Notes under the pieces: generated by a model
Databases searched by the model: none
Told to the model about the DNA's origin: nothing
The model's input: the letters and a program-made list of their open reading frames with translations, nothing else
Translations under genes and position numbers: made by a program
Origin: Oikopleura dioica
Taxonomy: Eukaryota; Chordata; Appendicularia; Copelata; Oikopleuridae
Length of the DNA stretch: 64,000 nt
Assembly: GCA_907165135.1 (NCBI GenBank)
Contig: OU015566.1
Span: forward strand, 14,368,157 to 14,432,156
Direction: 5' to 3'
Part shown: positions 11,810-22,585 of the stretch, one piece after another
Layout of the letters: every line of letters starts with the position of its first letter
Numbering within the stretch: the first letter of the stretch is position 1

Positions 11810-12045
11810 ATGACGACTTATGGGAAAGATTTAAGCTGGTCGATGGAGACCCTGCTCGTGCTGTTGCTCGTCCTCGCGGTCGCAGCTGCACTTTTCTTTT
11901 GGCTCAAGTGAGGGGGGATTATTGAGCATTTCAAACTCATCCAAGTTTTAGAAAAAATTGGGTTCAGTCAAAGAGTCAAACGAGGAAGTATTCTAGCGAC
12001 AGATCTTATAGAAGAAAAAGATTCTCTCCTCGACGAGATCTTTAA
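11810..12045 (+). CDS. Small single-pass membrane protein, two exons
   Basis: Exon 1 is 11810-11907 and exon 2 is 11952-12045 (stop 12043-12045), joined by a 44-base GT-AG intron in phase 2. This gives about 63 aa. A short N-terminus (MTTYGKDLSWSME) is followed by a strongly hydrophobic helix, residues about 14-31 (LLVLLLVLAVAAALFFWL), and a basic tail rich in Lys, Arg and Ser. Topology by the positive-inside rule would put the tail in the cytosol. If exon 1 is read through, a 33-aa micropeptide results instead, because the donor overlaps a stop. Family not recognised. It resembles small membrane regulators only in size and layout. Confidence 0.45.
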
Positions 12046-12341
12046 TTACCAATTGAATTCTGTTGTTGATTCATTTCCCACCATCGTAAAATCAGTTAAT
12101 TAAAATTCTTTTATTCATGTGGCAAAAATTCCTTCTCGGAAAATTCCGTAAAAAAGCGTCGAAATAGGAGCCTCTTTACTTCACATTTTAATTGAAATCG
12201 GGGGCGAAAAAACCGGACGCGGCTGTTTATCAAACACCGAAATTACCATCCGCGTTGAACCCTGAGAGGACATTCTAGAGCTAAAATTAGTGACTCTATC
12301 CGGAAAAGCGTGTCCTAGCCTTGAAAAAATAGAAACACGTT

Positions 12342-12572
12342 TTATTCTTTTTCGAGACAAAATTTTAGACCGCCTCTTTTTCGAGCGACGGAAAGAGTAA
12401 GGGTATCTTCCAGTTGTATAATATTTAAGCGGCTGGATTGAAATCTGACCAGTAGGAGTTTGTTATGGATAATTGGAGGGATTAGCAGATCGGTCAAGAA
12501 ATAGATAATAAGCAAAATTAAGAGCGCTTCCAGCAGCGCGCCAGTTGCGCTAACAAAAAGAAACGTGCTCAA
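12342..12572 (-). CDS. Hypothetical small membrane protein, 76 aa
   Basis: Open frame from ATG 12572. Residues about 1-35 are hydrophobic (LLEALLILLIIYFLTDLLIP) and could form one membrane helix, followed by a basic stretch. No family recognised. It may be a chance frame in AT-rich DNA. Confidence 0.3.
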   Translation of the reverse strand: MSTFLFVSATGALLEALLILLIIYFLTDLLIPPIIHNKLLLVRFQSSRLNIIQLEDTLTLSVARKRGGLKFCLEKE

Positions 12573-13124
12573 TAGAAAAGGGAAGTAGACAGCGGACTAT
12601 ACACAATGTTCACTGGCCGCGTTACAAAACTTGTTCCTTCCGAACGAGCTTCTTTTCCGCTTCGCTTGATCATTGAAAATCGTGTTCCGGGTAATGCCAT
12701 TTTATTCCATAATAGTTTCAACGCGGTTTTTCAATAGTGATTTTTAAGATCCTGACTCAGGTTTTTACACAGGTTGCTGGGCCTAGCGACGAAGCCGACA
12801 GGCAGATAGTCAGCTCTATTAACCTCTTTACTGTCAACAGCTGTTTGAAGTAGATAAGGTTTACGGTTAAAATCAGCTGATTTTATGGTCAGCTGTTTTT
12901 CATTTGGTCATTGGCAATAAATACGAAATCGGTGGTACGAGTTACACATTATTGTAAAATGCGACAAAATCTGCATTTTTTTCATATCTCGCGAAAAGAC
13001 GACTTTCTGAAAATGCTTTATTTTTGATTAAATGAAACTTAAATCCTCTTATCTTTATTCAAGTCTTCTGATGAGTATGATAATATAATAAACTCTTGCA
13101 TCAGTTAAACTCTTCTCTTTCATA

Positions 13125-13409
13125 ATGGAGGATCAAAAAAAGTCTCGTCCGAAAATTCGCGAGATTAGCCGTCCAAATCCATACGAAACACGTGCCCAGC
13201 CGCAGCTCCCTTTTCAGAAAAAGAATGAAGCTCGGAACAAAATCTTCATAAACCAGAAAATTGGCACCTTACCTGTTCAAGGCAATCTCTTCTATTTTCT
13301 TTCTTTCTTAGTCATCATCACGGCGATTTTGGTTTCACGTTGCTTCGAAATTGCAGTTTTGGGCAAAAAATTATGTTCAAGAATGAGGAAGAAGGCACTT
13401 GACACGTGA
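13125..13409 (+). CDS. Hypothetical single-pass membrane protein, 94 aa
   Basis: Open frame starting at a well-placed ATG (13125) downstream of a TATA-rich stretch near 13080. The first 60 residues are basic and polar (MEDQKKSRPKIREISRPNPY). Residues about 55-72 are hydrophobic (LFYFLSFLVIITAILVS) and a short basic tail follows. The composition change fits a membrane protein with a cytosolic N-terminus. No family recognised. Confidence 0.4.
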   Translation: MEDQKKSRPKIREISRPNPYETRAQPQLPFQKKNEARNKIFINQKIGTLPVQGNLFYFLSFLVIITAILVSRCFEIAVLGKKLCSRMRKKALDT

Positions 13410-15641
13410 CGCACCTCCTAGAGCATCAGAGGCACCGTGGATACCCGGACAGAGTGTTTTATTACATCGTGGGGTTGTACAACCTTCGCTGACCTAAGAT
13501 TCTTCCGCCAAGAAATGAGTCAAAACTTTTGAGTCAAAAGACAAAAGTTAAATGACAAAATTTCAAGAATCAGCCGAGGGATGGCGCTTTTTTCTAATAT
13601 TTCGACCAATCAGGAGCGTTTTTTCATCGAAAATTTATACGCCGAATTTAAGGGTATCCACGATTGACAAATTAGACTTGTCGGTCGTCGAGAAGAGAAA
13701 ATCGACAATCTAAGGCTTAAAATAAAATTTAAATTTGACAATTTTTTCAAAAAACTGCTGTTTTTTTCAATTTGAAAAGATGATGATTCATTTTTTTGGG
13801 AAACGCGTCGGAAAATCGTGAAAAATGTTGTATTTGTTGGAAATTCGGTGTTTTGATATTGACGATCAGGGATCGTGGTGCGCTGATGGTGGTGCTTAGT
13901 GCTCCACTAAATTGGCTCTTTCGACGCGAAACTCCAAAAACTCGCGAATCCGATCGGCGACTCATTAAACAAGAATAAACACGTACAGCGAAATTTTCAG
14001 AACGAAACTCGTAAACGTAACTCATCTTCTTTCGAAGGCCCAGTCTTCGATTCTAGCGCTGGGGATAATCGAAAATCCGTTACTGGCGTGAACGTGGTCG
14101 CCTTTCTTGATAAGATAAGGTTGCGTATCATGTATACGAAACCACTTTCGGTCGCTTTTGACGATTTATAAAATATGCACAAGTTTTGTAAACGCGGCGG
14201 AATTCGCAGTTCCAAAGCGCCAGAATATTTACAGCGCGGGGGATATCCGCTTTACTAAAGAAGCCAGTCGACTCAAAAAGCATTTTTCCGCCATATATGA
14301 CGATTTTTGTCATGTTCATTTATAACCCCCTTGCCGACCGATTGATAAAACAAACACTAGAATTGCGGTTTTAGTGAGTAACGTTATCCCTGTTGAGACT
14401 CTCAACTTGAGAGTCTTAGGCAAATGGTGGATTGTTCAAAGCAATTATGGCTTGAGTAAACAAACGGACTTTGAGACTTTGCATAACGGATCGGAGCTAA
14501 TGCATCGCCCAGATTTTTGGAGAATCGTGCATTTTGGCCAGTTGGATTTGAATTCAGAGACACGTAGTATTTACGTTCATAACGTATAACTAACGAAATG
14601 GGAAACAAAACGTTTCAATGAGTCAATATTGAGCTGAGCTGGCTCAATCATTTCTGAGCTGACTCATCTTGAGCTGAGCTAGCTCATTTTTGTCTGAGCT
14701 AGCTCAGCCCAAAGATCGATGTTCTATTGAACAATGTTTTATTAAAATATACGATTTTAATCCGATTTTCTCTCTTCAAGTTTTTTCCAGGAATTTATTT
14801 TACGAATGAGGTGGCCCTTGATTCGCAGCTGCGCAAGATTTCGCGTAAACGTACATTTTTCGTCAATTTCGTCAATTCCAATTTCCTAATTCGCGAATTT
14901 TAAACGCAAGTCTGTCAAAATGCGCGCTCTTGGCGAAAATTTGCATATGTTTCTTCGATGTAATTTTTATTTAAATTTGGAGGAAAAGGGGGATGGTAAT
15001 GACGTAGGAACATGATTTTTGTGTCGTTTTAAAAATTTAGGCGCTAGAATCTTTAAAATTTGAAGATTTTTTATAAAAAAAATTTTTTTTTGCCAAATAA
15101 TTGGTAAAAAGACCGACATGGGTTAAGAAACCGTCGCTTTCTGAAAAAGCTCTAGAATTTGAAAATTGAGCTTTTTGGAAAAACGTCTTGAAGGATTAAA
15201 ATAATTGTCGGCTTTGATGAGTTGGATGCTTGTTTTTTCAAAGAGTGGTTTTTTAAGATTTATTGGGTTTTTGAATTGATGTTTTTGCAAATTTTTCGAT
15301 TGGCGCCTTTGGAGAAGCGGGAGTTAGAAAACGTGGAGAATTAAGTTAGCATTGCGGCGGCAACGGTTTTCAAAGCTGATGCTATACGTGTGGGGAAACG
15401 ATTCTTCTGCGCGATTCATTTCATGCTTATTCTTTAACTTGAGCGAATTAATCGTAATGGAGGACAGACTATAATTTAAAGTTTTATTACTTTTTCGCTG
15501 ACTTTTCGCAAGGAAGTGTATCAGTTGTAAAATGAGTCTCTTGTTTGACTGCTCTATTTGTACTGCTGAATATTAACGGAAAATTGTCTCTTTCCCTTTT
15601 ATTCTACGAGTTGAATTCAATTGCAGAAAAGATCAAAAAAT
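13410..15641. other. Intergenic with repeat fragments
   Basis: Holds a half-copy of the CCAAT/ATGGCGC repeat (13564-13610) and a run of GAGCTGAGCTAGCTC-like palindromic units (about 14628-14705). Open frames at 13747-14025, 13997-14215 and 14374-14589 lack splice partners or domains. Confidence 0.4.
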
Positions 15642-15749
15642 ATGTCGGACCTACCACCTCCTAAAAATTTTGACGATTTATCATTTTCTAGCGTCGGTTC
15701 TTACAAAGAGAAAAAGCCAGATACAGGCGAGCAAACTATCTGCAGATAG
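15642..15749 (+). CDS. Short upstream open frame, Pro-containing, 35 aa
   Basis: A 35-codon frame (starting MSDLPPPKNFDD) ends just upstream of the RING gene at 15765. It has a good start context and polar composition.  I could not join it in frame to the RING exon by any GT-AG or GC-AG intron, so it is either an upstream open frame on the same transcript or a 5' exon whose junction I missed. Confidence 0.25.
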   Translation: MSDLPPPKNFDDLSFSSVGSYKEKKPDTGEQTICR

Positions 15750-15764
15750 TTTTCAAATTATAAA

Positions 15765-16136
15765 ATGAAAACCCAAATCCAGATACTCCTAACCAAAATC
15801 GCTGAGTCTCAATGCTTGCCTCCGAATACAAATGCTATTGAACCTATTTTTGATCGCGTGAATTCCTCTCAGGCTGAATATGCTACTGAAAACAAAAAAC
15901 TGAAAAAGGAAGTCAGAAAACTCAAAAAAGAAAATTGCGAGCTGAAGAGAAAATTAGAACAACTTACAAATTGCACGATTTGCTTCGAAGAGTATGGACA
16001 CGAAACTGAAAGAGCTGTGATAACTCGATGTGGTCATTCATTCTGCTACCGTTGTTTAAAGTCAATGCTTCCACAATGGTGTCCTTCTTGCAGAGGTCAC
16101 TTTCAGACTTCTGACATTATCAAAATCTACCTTTAA
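15765..16136 (+). CDS. Coiled-coil RING-finger protein (probable E3 ubiquitin ligase)
   Basis: Single open frame, 123 aa. Residues about 40-70 are a Lys/Glu heptad-like stretch (ENKKLKKEVRKLKKENCELK), a likely coiled coil. Residues about 69-115 form a C3HC4 RING: CTIC, then CGHSFCYRC, then CPSC, with spacing that fits two zinc sites. RING proteins of this layout usually bind an E2 and pass ubiquitin to a partner held by the coiled coil. No substrate can be inferred. The RING and the last residues (DIIKIYL) closely resemble the C-terminus of the EVH1 gene at 18485-19438 (QIKKIF), so the two are related by duplication. An AATAAA lies about 50 bases after the stop. Confidence 0.8.
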   Translation: MKTQIQILLTKIAESQCLPPNTNAIEPIFDRVNSSQAEYATENKKLKKEVRKLKKENCELKRKLEQLTNCTICFEEYGHETERAVITRCGHSFCYRCLKSMLPQWCPSCRGHFQTSDIIKIYL

Positions 16137-16186
16137 TATGACATAAAAAATGTCCTGATTTTATCTACAAATTACTTTGATCCGCC

Positions 16187-16192
16187 AATAAA
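16187..16192 (+). promoter_or_regulatory. Polyadenylation signal of RING gene
   Basis: AATAAA about 50 bases downstream of the stop at 16134-16136. Confidence 0.5.
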
Positions 16193-18484
16193 TATCTTAA
16201 AAATCACGTTTTTGAACTGGTGATTTCGTCAGAGCAGATCCGCAAATTGAATCTCCTCTTTCCAGCTCATCACTCGAAACCGGATTTGATTCAATCAGAA
16301 GCCGGATGGAACATCCGAAATCGAATATGTTCCTGGCGCGTGTTTTCTACCATTTTACTTCTCCAACGCTCGTCAGATGTAAATGACGCGTTCTGAAAAA
16401 TTCAAGTACCGCTCCAGTTTTTTACAACTCAAAATATCGGGTCAAAAATCGAAGCGTGAAAAATTGAACAATGATCGCTCGCGGAGGCAAAACGTGCTCA
16501 AGTAGCTCAGCGGGGGATCTAATCTTATCAGATGTTTTCGAAAGAGGGAATCGAAAACGCGAAATTATAGTCTTCAAAGCCAGAAACATAAGCGCCGCGA
16601 ATTGAACGCAACGAATCTGATTTACTTCAATATGCACCCTTTTCTGTTTACTTACCATTTGCTGACTCAGTTTTAAGGGTGTCACGAGCTAGGAAAGATT
16701 GATTTCTAAGCATTTATTTTCGTCTGTTTTCCGATTTTGTCGCGATAAAAGCCTCCTCGAATCAGGTTTTCAGGATTGGCAGAAAACTTATCGCACAAGA
16801 ACCTTATCGCTAGAATGTCCGACACTTGTCCGATTTGCTTTTGGTGAATCAGTGATGAACCCAGCTGGTGGCCACGTGAGCCCCGGAAGCGAAGAGTTTT
16901 TCTTTTAGAAGGTTACTTTTCATATTTCTGAAAGAAATGGTAGAAAAACGCTGTTGGCAAAAAATAGGAGAACTGCTCTTATTTATTAATTATACGATTA
17001 AGGGTGTCACTAAGCTAAATTTTATACAAAATATCTTGTTCTTGCTTTTCATATTTCAATAAATTCGTAAAAAAGCTGTTAGCAATAGGAAAACTGCTCT
17101 TATTCTATTAATGATAAGATTAAGGGTGTCACGAGGATATTTTTTTTCGAAAAACCTAGTTCTCAGCATCTTCCTATTTTTATTTTCAAACAAACATGAG
17201 AAAATATACGTGTATCCGCCGGCTGATCATGTTCATTTTGCCTTGAGAGTAGATCTGATTTATTACAGTAATGATTTTAGTCGGCGACGAATTGACCAAA
17301 TCAATTCCGCTCTCTCAATTTTCAATTTTCGAGCCTCGTCACTGCGAATTTGTTTTGAAGGCAGAATCAGTTTGAAACCAAAGCAGTTTTTAATGTAGAA
17401 ACAGCTTTATCAACATAATCCACAATCAAGAAAATCAAAAAGGAGTGGTCATTTTTTTATCTTAGAGGAGCGAGGCTTGTTGCGTAAAAGCTCGGAAAAG
17501 CTCGATATTGATCGGGAAATTAGAATGTCACGTTGACTTCCAAAGCTGGAGAAAATCTTTTGACTCGCTATTTTTTAAAGAAAGTCGCTTTCAAAAAACA
17601 CTGAAAAAGGCAAATTTATAGTTCTTAGCGCGGCTCAAAGTTACTAATAAGTTCTCATTTCGCGCCAGAGAAACGTGTTTTAGCTGAAAATTATGCTTCA
17701 AAAAACCGTGTCTTTCGAAAATTACCGCTCTAGAAAAACGTCTTTAGAAGTTATAAGACGCGTGTTCCATTAGAACACAGAAGCAATGCGCAGTTATTCG
17801 CAAATGCGGCTAAACAAAAATCTCTCTTCTTCGAAAAAGACCTTAATTATGCAAAACTGAATTTATTAAACAATACTGGAGAAAGCGGCTGATTTGTTTT
17901 TTTCTCGCGCGGGAAAGAAAATGCATTTTTGATGAAAAGCAAAGATCAATTTTAAGCGGCGCCTGGGGCACTGTGCCTTAATCTTTTCACAGAAAAAGTT
18001 AAGAGGAGTAAAGAAAATGAGGTTTTCTGAAGACGAAAGGTTTTAAAAAGGTAAAAATCTCGCAAAAAACGGGGTTTAAGCTGCTTTTTTAAGGGCTTCC
18101 CTCTTTTAACATTAGTTTGTTCTCTTTTGTCTAGAATTATAAGAAAAACAGATCTGTTAATTGAGTTTTATAAATTTAATAAAGGTAACAATTAAAATTA
18201 AGGAAAACAAAAAAATTAAGCTTATTCCAGAATAGAACTGCTTTTCCACAAAATATTATTAGGAGCTCGCACGTGACAGCTTTTGCAGCTCGTTGAGCTC
18301 CACTTTTGGAGCGATTTATTCACCTTAAGAGCGTGCCGTCTAAATTATCGAGAATCACGGTCTCAGATTTTGGAAATATTGCGCTAGGGATACGCGAGAA
18401 ATTTTATTAGACGGATTAATGTATATTCACGAAGAGAGCAGAAACTGCGGAATTAAGAATTTGAAGCTTTTTGGAAGGAAAGAA
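16193..18484. other. Intergenic with AAGGGTGTCAC motifs
   Basis: No gene seen. The motif AAGGGTGTCAC occurs near 16675, 17002 and 17126, the last two in a local direct repeat (AAACTGCTCTTAT preceding each). Frames at 16422-16685, 16699-16908 and 17111-17398 are AT-driven and lack domains. Confidence 0.4.
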
Positions 18485-19438
18485 TCAGAATATTTTTTTG
18501 ATCTGAGAATCTGTAAAGCCTTTTCGACATTTTGGACAGGTTTTTGGGTTCAAAGAGGTCAAACAAGAAATGCAAAATGAATGAAAACAGGTCACGATGC
18601 AGGCTTGTTGATGTTCCTCGCCATATTTTTCGAAGCAAACTCCACAGGATAGCCCATCATCACTGTTGGCTGGAGTTTTCTCCTCTAAGAATTGAATTGT
18701 TATACCGTATAAGTTATACGGTATAACTTATACGATTGGAAAAGAGATAACATTCATACCAGTTTTACCGAGCGTCTGTTTGATTGCTTTTAATTTTTTG
18801 ACAGTCAATTCAAGATTATTTATCGCTCTTAGCAAGTCGGTCTCTGATTTCCGGGCTTTATCGAGATTATCGCTAAGTGTTTTGATTTCTTTTGAATTTT
18901 TGTCAAGTTCTGCTTTCTTTTGTTGAAGATTCTTTTCAGCACTTGCAAGGCTTTCATTATTGTCTTTCAATTTACGAATTCTGGTGATTTCTTCGGATAG
19001 TTCTCCTGACAAAATGTGCAACTGGTTCTTTTCTGGCCACGGTAATTCGCCTTTTACTCTTTTTACTGCTACAGACAATTTTTGAGCGAAGTCCTTTGCG
19101 TATTTCTCGCTTTTAAAGTGGAGCCCATATCTACAAGTAATTTAAGAAATCTGATTCGCGATTGAAGGCACAGCTTACATTTCTTCGTTTGCTTTCCATT
19201 GATGAAATTTTGGAGTTGCTTCATTGTAGAGCAGGTTTTCTTCGATGACATAATCGACCGTGATCTCACACGTGCTGCTGTTTCTGCCAACAATTCGGTA
19301 CTCCTGTTTCTCCGCATTTAAGAAAATAAAAACGTTGTTTTCCCGACATGAATCCATGACGATCCATTGCTGCTTATCCCTGTCGTACAAGTTGACATTC
19401 GCGACGACTTTAACTATTTCCGATCCCCAATCTGACAT
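18485..19438 (-). CDS. EVH1-coiled-coil-RING protein
   Basis: Three exons, 19438-19179, 19130-18760 and 18684-18485 (stop 18485-18487), with phase-consistent GT-AG introns, giving about 276 aa. Residues about 1-110 are an EVH1 (WH1) domain of the Ena/VASP type: the start SEIVKVVANVNLYD, then YRIVGR, YNEATPKFHQW and YGLHFKSEKYAKDFA match the family landmarks, including the FHQW block and the C-terminal helix. EVH1 binds proline-rich FPPPP-type peptides in actin regulators. Residues about 120-205 are Lys/Glu/Leu heptads, a probable coiled coil. Residues about 222-265 are a C3HC4 RING (CGVC, CFHSFCISC, CPKC). The Pro-rich linker and EVH2 tetramer domain of Ena/VASP are absent. The likely role is an E3 ligase directed by EVH1 to proline-rich cytoskeletal or synaptic partners (inference). 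The RING exon is separate, which fits exon shuffling. Confidence 0.8.
18699..18727. repeat. Perfect 14-base-arm palindrome in intron 2 of the EVH1-RING gene
   Basis: GTTATACCGTATAA, one spacer base, then its exact reverse complement. It lies inside the 75-base intron just before the RING exon and would fold into a tight hairpin in the pre-mRNA. Confidence 0.85.
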
Positions 19439-19851
19439 TTTTCTCTTTCACGATTTTGTGTTTCTGAAGAATCGCAAACGAATTTTATGTTTGTTTTTGG
19501 TATCTCACTACTATCTTACTTAAATATTGACAAAAATTTGAACGACTCGTTATCTAAAAGATGAGTTGTGAGCTTCTAATGTCACTCAATAAATATTCTA
19601 GATCGTAAATTGGCACCCGCTCGTCAATTACCAAGTGCTAAGATAAATCTGTTACGCAAAACGAGACCAAAATGTTTGCTCTGCTCTGCGCCTCGCGAAA
19701 TTCCCAAGAAAACTTAATCCAAAATCAAAGGACCACCTTCTCAAAATGGATTTCAAAATCAGGAAAAGAGGTCAAAAACTGGTCACCAAAATTGAGCTTA
19801 TTATTTTCGAAGTTTGCAAAGTTTTGACCTGATAATTGAAGACTTATTAGA

Positions 19852-20631
19852 GAAGAGGAGGAAGAAGAGGTTTATGGCTACTGGAAAGATGGAATTTTGA
19901 ATGATCACAAAAGAGAATCGATTCAGTATTTCACGAAGCTACTGTCAGTCAGAAGCATTTTCGTTATAACAGGGTAAGTTGAGGAAAATATTTAGTCAAC
20001 AAACCGTTATAGCCAATCAAAAGCCGGTGTTTGCTTTGTAAGCCAATCAAAACCCTAGACATCTATCAATTTTCTTTTCGAATAATCGATTTCTTACTGT
20101 AACTGTTCAGATTCGTGATCCCCTTTGTCTGTGGCTGCAAATTGATTGGAACACTACTGTCATTGTTCCTGTATTACGTTTTGGTTAAAATCTCAGCGAA
20201 GTTGGGCAAAGACCAGATTCAAATTCGCGATGACATGCGGAGTATAATCAAAAGCTATCCAGGAAGGTTTTTTGTCGTGGAGGACTCAACAAGTGCCAAC
20301 AAGGAGATTTGTGCTTTCATCGCGATAAGACCTAAATTTATAGATGGTAGCCTGTTCAATGAGATCCTTTCTTTCAGGTTTCTCCTTTTTTTTGAAATTT
20401 CAAAGCGAAAATTCAGTGTTTGCCCTGGTTACCGAAGAAGAGGGCTTGGCAGGTTGCTGCTAAAACATGTCTTTTCATTATCCTCTTGTTCCGATCGCGG
20501 GGTGTACCTGTCAACCACGTGTATGCAAGAAGCAGGAAACGGCTCTCAAGAGTCTCAACTCTAATGGTCTACAATTCGCGGTTGAAAACCACTTCCCGGA
20601 AGGAATTGAAAAGAGCATCATCGCTCAATGA
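19852..20631 (+). CDS. NAT8-like GNAT N-acetyltransferase (apparent frameshift)
   Basis: Upstream exon about 19852-19974 (acidic, then VYGYWKDGILND) joins in phase 2 to an exon at about 20111. Residues around the junction are hydrophobic (GCKLIGTLLSLFLYYVLV), the membrane segment expected for NAT8-type enzymes. It is followed by RDDMRSIIKSYP, FFVVED and the acetyl-CoA loop region GYRRRGLGRLLLKHVF, typical of GNAT motif A. NAT8 enzymes acetylate Cys conjugates or Lys at the ER/Golgi face. The uninterrupted frame ends at 20564. Shifting by one base at about 20537 restores a family-like end (ALKSLNSNGLQFAVENHFP) that stops at 20629-20631. So this is a frameshifted allele or a sequencing error. 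Start codon not located. Divergent to the EVH1-RING gene. Confidence 0.6.
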
Positions 20632-20757
20632 AATTGCACCTTTTCGGCAGCTCTATTATGAGAAAATAGATTTGCCAAAAATAGTAGCTAATGATATTTT
20701 AAGAATCACTTTCGCGAAAAAGGATTTTCATTTAGCGGCCCGGCTTATATTTAGCAG

Positions 20758-20763
20758 AATAAA
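20758..20763 (+). promoter_or_regulatory. Possible polyadenylation signal
   Basis: AATAAA about 127 bases after the restored stop of the NAT8-like gene. Confidence 0.35.
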
Positions 20764-20854
20764 TGTTTGAAAAAGAAATAATCACTTTTCAACCCTTTGC
20801 TGTTATTTTAAGCCTTGAGAGCTTATATAAGTGTTATTTTGATATTTTTTTTAA

Positions 20855-21056
20855 AACTGCCGAAAGATGGCGCTTTTTTAAACTCCCAGCCAATCAAAAC
20901 ATTTTTTCTTGAAGCTCGATTTTGAGTCAAAAGCCAATGAAATATTCTTATTGGTCGAAAAACTAAAGAGTAAGTATTTTCTCACTCGATTTCGAGCACA
21001 CTAAAAACAGGTTTTTGATTGGCTGTCAATTTGAAAAAGCGCCATCTTCCGGTCAA
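20855..21056. mobile_element. MITE-like element with CCAAT and ATGGCGC ends
   Basis: About 200 bases with imperfect inverted ends of roughly 48 bases. Each end carries AAGATGGCGCTTTTT followed about 15 bases inward by AGCCAATCAAAA. No coding capacity. A second full-length relative is at 28258-28434, and half-copies occur at 13564, 23281, 24594 and 25569. Insertion duplicates are not clear. Confidence 0.7.
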
Positions 21057-22265
21057 ATTTTTTTTTCTTTTCGATAATTAATTTGACATGTTTTTGAAGC
21101 CATTGAAAAGCACTGAATTTATACCGAAAAATGGGTTTCTCCGAGACGATGGTAGATTGGACTGATTGGGTACAAGTTCAGACTATCATCAGGTAAGTTT
21201 CTCCTGCTTCGGCTTATGCGCTCTATCAGTTCTTTCGTTTTTTAATTTGGTTGCGCAAGTTGTTTTCTCAACACAAGTTTTAGCTACTTTATCTGCAAAT
21301 ACATTCTCGTCCTGCGAATTCATCAATTCATCCTGCCTCTACAAAAACTGCGATTGCATTATTCTTTCGACTAAAAAATCGACTAATAAAGCCAGTTTTA
21401 AAATTTTCAATTTACAATTTTTTTTCGCGGAAAAGCGATAAAAAACGTTGCAATCCAAAAATCCGTCCCTTCGCGTCCTTCTGCCCACTTGGCGCACCCT
21501 TTTCCTGAGAAAAAAGAAGCAGTGGCGAATTTTTCACGCGATTACACGAAATTCCGCTCGAGAAAGAAAGCGAGAATTATTCAATCATCAAAAGTGGTAA
21601 TGATGGAATTAATTATGAAAGGCTTCTTGCGCAGGCTAATTGGCCGCACGGGTGTCTTGCGGGGACGAGAAATGGGGGACCAGGGTGGGGAATACCTGAA
21701 GAGATCACGTGGTCGAAGCGGGTGAGAAAATTCGAAGGGTTGAGGTTGCTTAGTTAGCGATTAGATCGAAGCGGCTTTTGGGCGGGGAAATTAATAAATA
21801 ATGAAAAAGCAAAATGATGGAAAAATGAGTAATCGATTTGAAAAAAGAAAATTTTGAGCTGAGTGAACCTTCTAACCCGGGTTCTCGTGGCGTCCGCTCA
21901 CTTTGCCGCGTCGTTTGTGACGAGTTCTGGCCATCTGGCGCGATTGGAATTTGGAATGGTGACCCGGCGCTGCGAGATTTGGATTTTAAGAAACCTCAAG
22001 AATCTCGCAGTTGGCATCATTAGAACGCTCTTTCCTTTCTGGAGCGCGGAAGACAGGGGCCAGGGCAGGAACGTGTTCTGAGGCTTTCGGCTCGAATCCA
22101 TCAGCTCAAATGGCTCCGAGCTGCACTTGAGCAAACCCATCCAGAAGGATTAGCCCAAATGCTCATGAAATATGCACCTGTAATCACATCAATCCCAAAC
22201 TACCAGTCATTTTTAGATGAACTTATCCGAAACCGGTCATAAACCTTTTTTCGATAGATACCGCG
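21057..22265. other. Intergenic, no supportable gene
   Basis: Frames at 21166-21441, 21489-21725 and 21838-22081 have low-complexity or overlapping-frame character and no domains. Confidence 0.35.
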
Positions 22266-22267
22266 AC

Positions 22268-22508
22268 TCTGATTTTTCACTTGTTAATTTTCGCTAGAAT
22301 ACTGACTCATACAATTGAAGAATTTCGGCTCAAAATCGAGAAGCAGCTTGTGGTTTCCAGCAAAAAATAGACGGAAAAGCCGCGGTTCGCGCGGCTTAAT
22401 ACTTACCTTACTCGTAGCCGCAAGCGGCTTCTCGATTTTGAGCCGAAATTTTGGCTTTGTATGAATTTGAATTTTAGCGAAAATTAGCCAGTCAAAAATC
22501 TGAAGCGC
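22268..22508. mobile_element. Inverted-repeat (MITE-like) element
   Basis: Arms of about 75 bases. The innermost part (AATTTCGGCTCAAAATCGAG) is perfect and the outer part is diverged. The core is a GCCGC-rich loop. No open frame. It lies just upstream of the small gene at 22586. Confidence 0.7.
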
Positions 22509-22585
22509 GAAACTAATAATAAAAAAAAAATCGCGAATAACGACGTCTACTCCCTTAAATTTTTTTGTCTTCTTTAGTTCTTATT

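Noticed and set aside
18699-18727. Palindrome considered as a recombination site (lox-like)
   Set aside because: Arms differ from known lox or FRT sites and there is no asymmetric core. It lies in a short intron.
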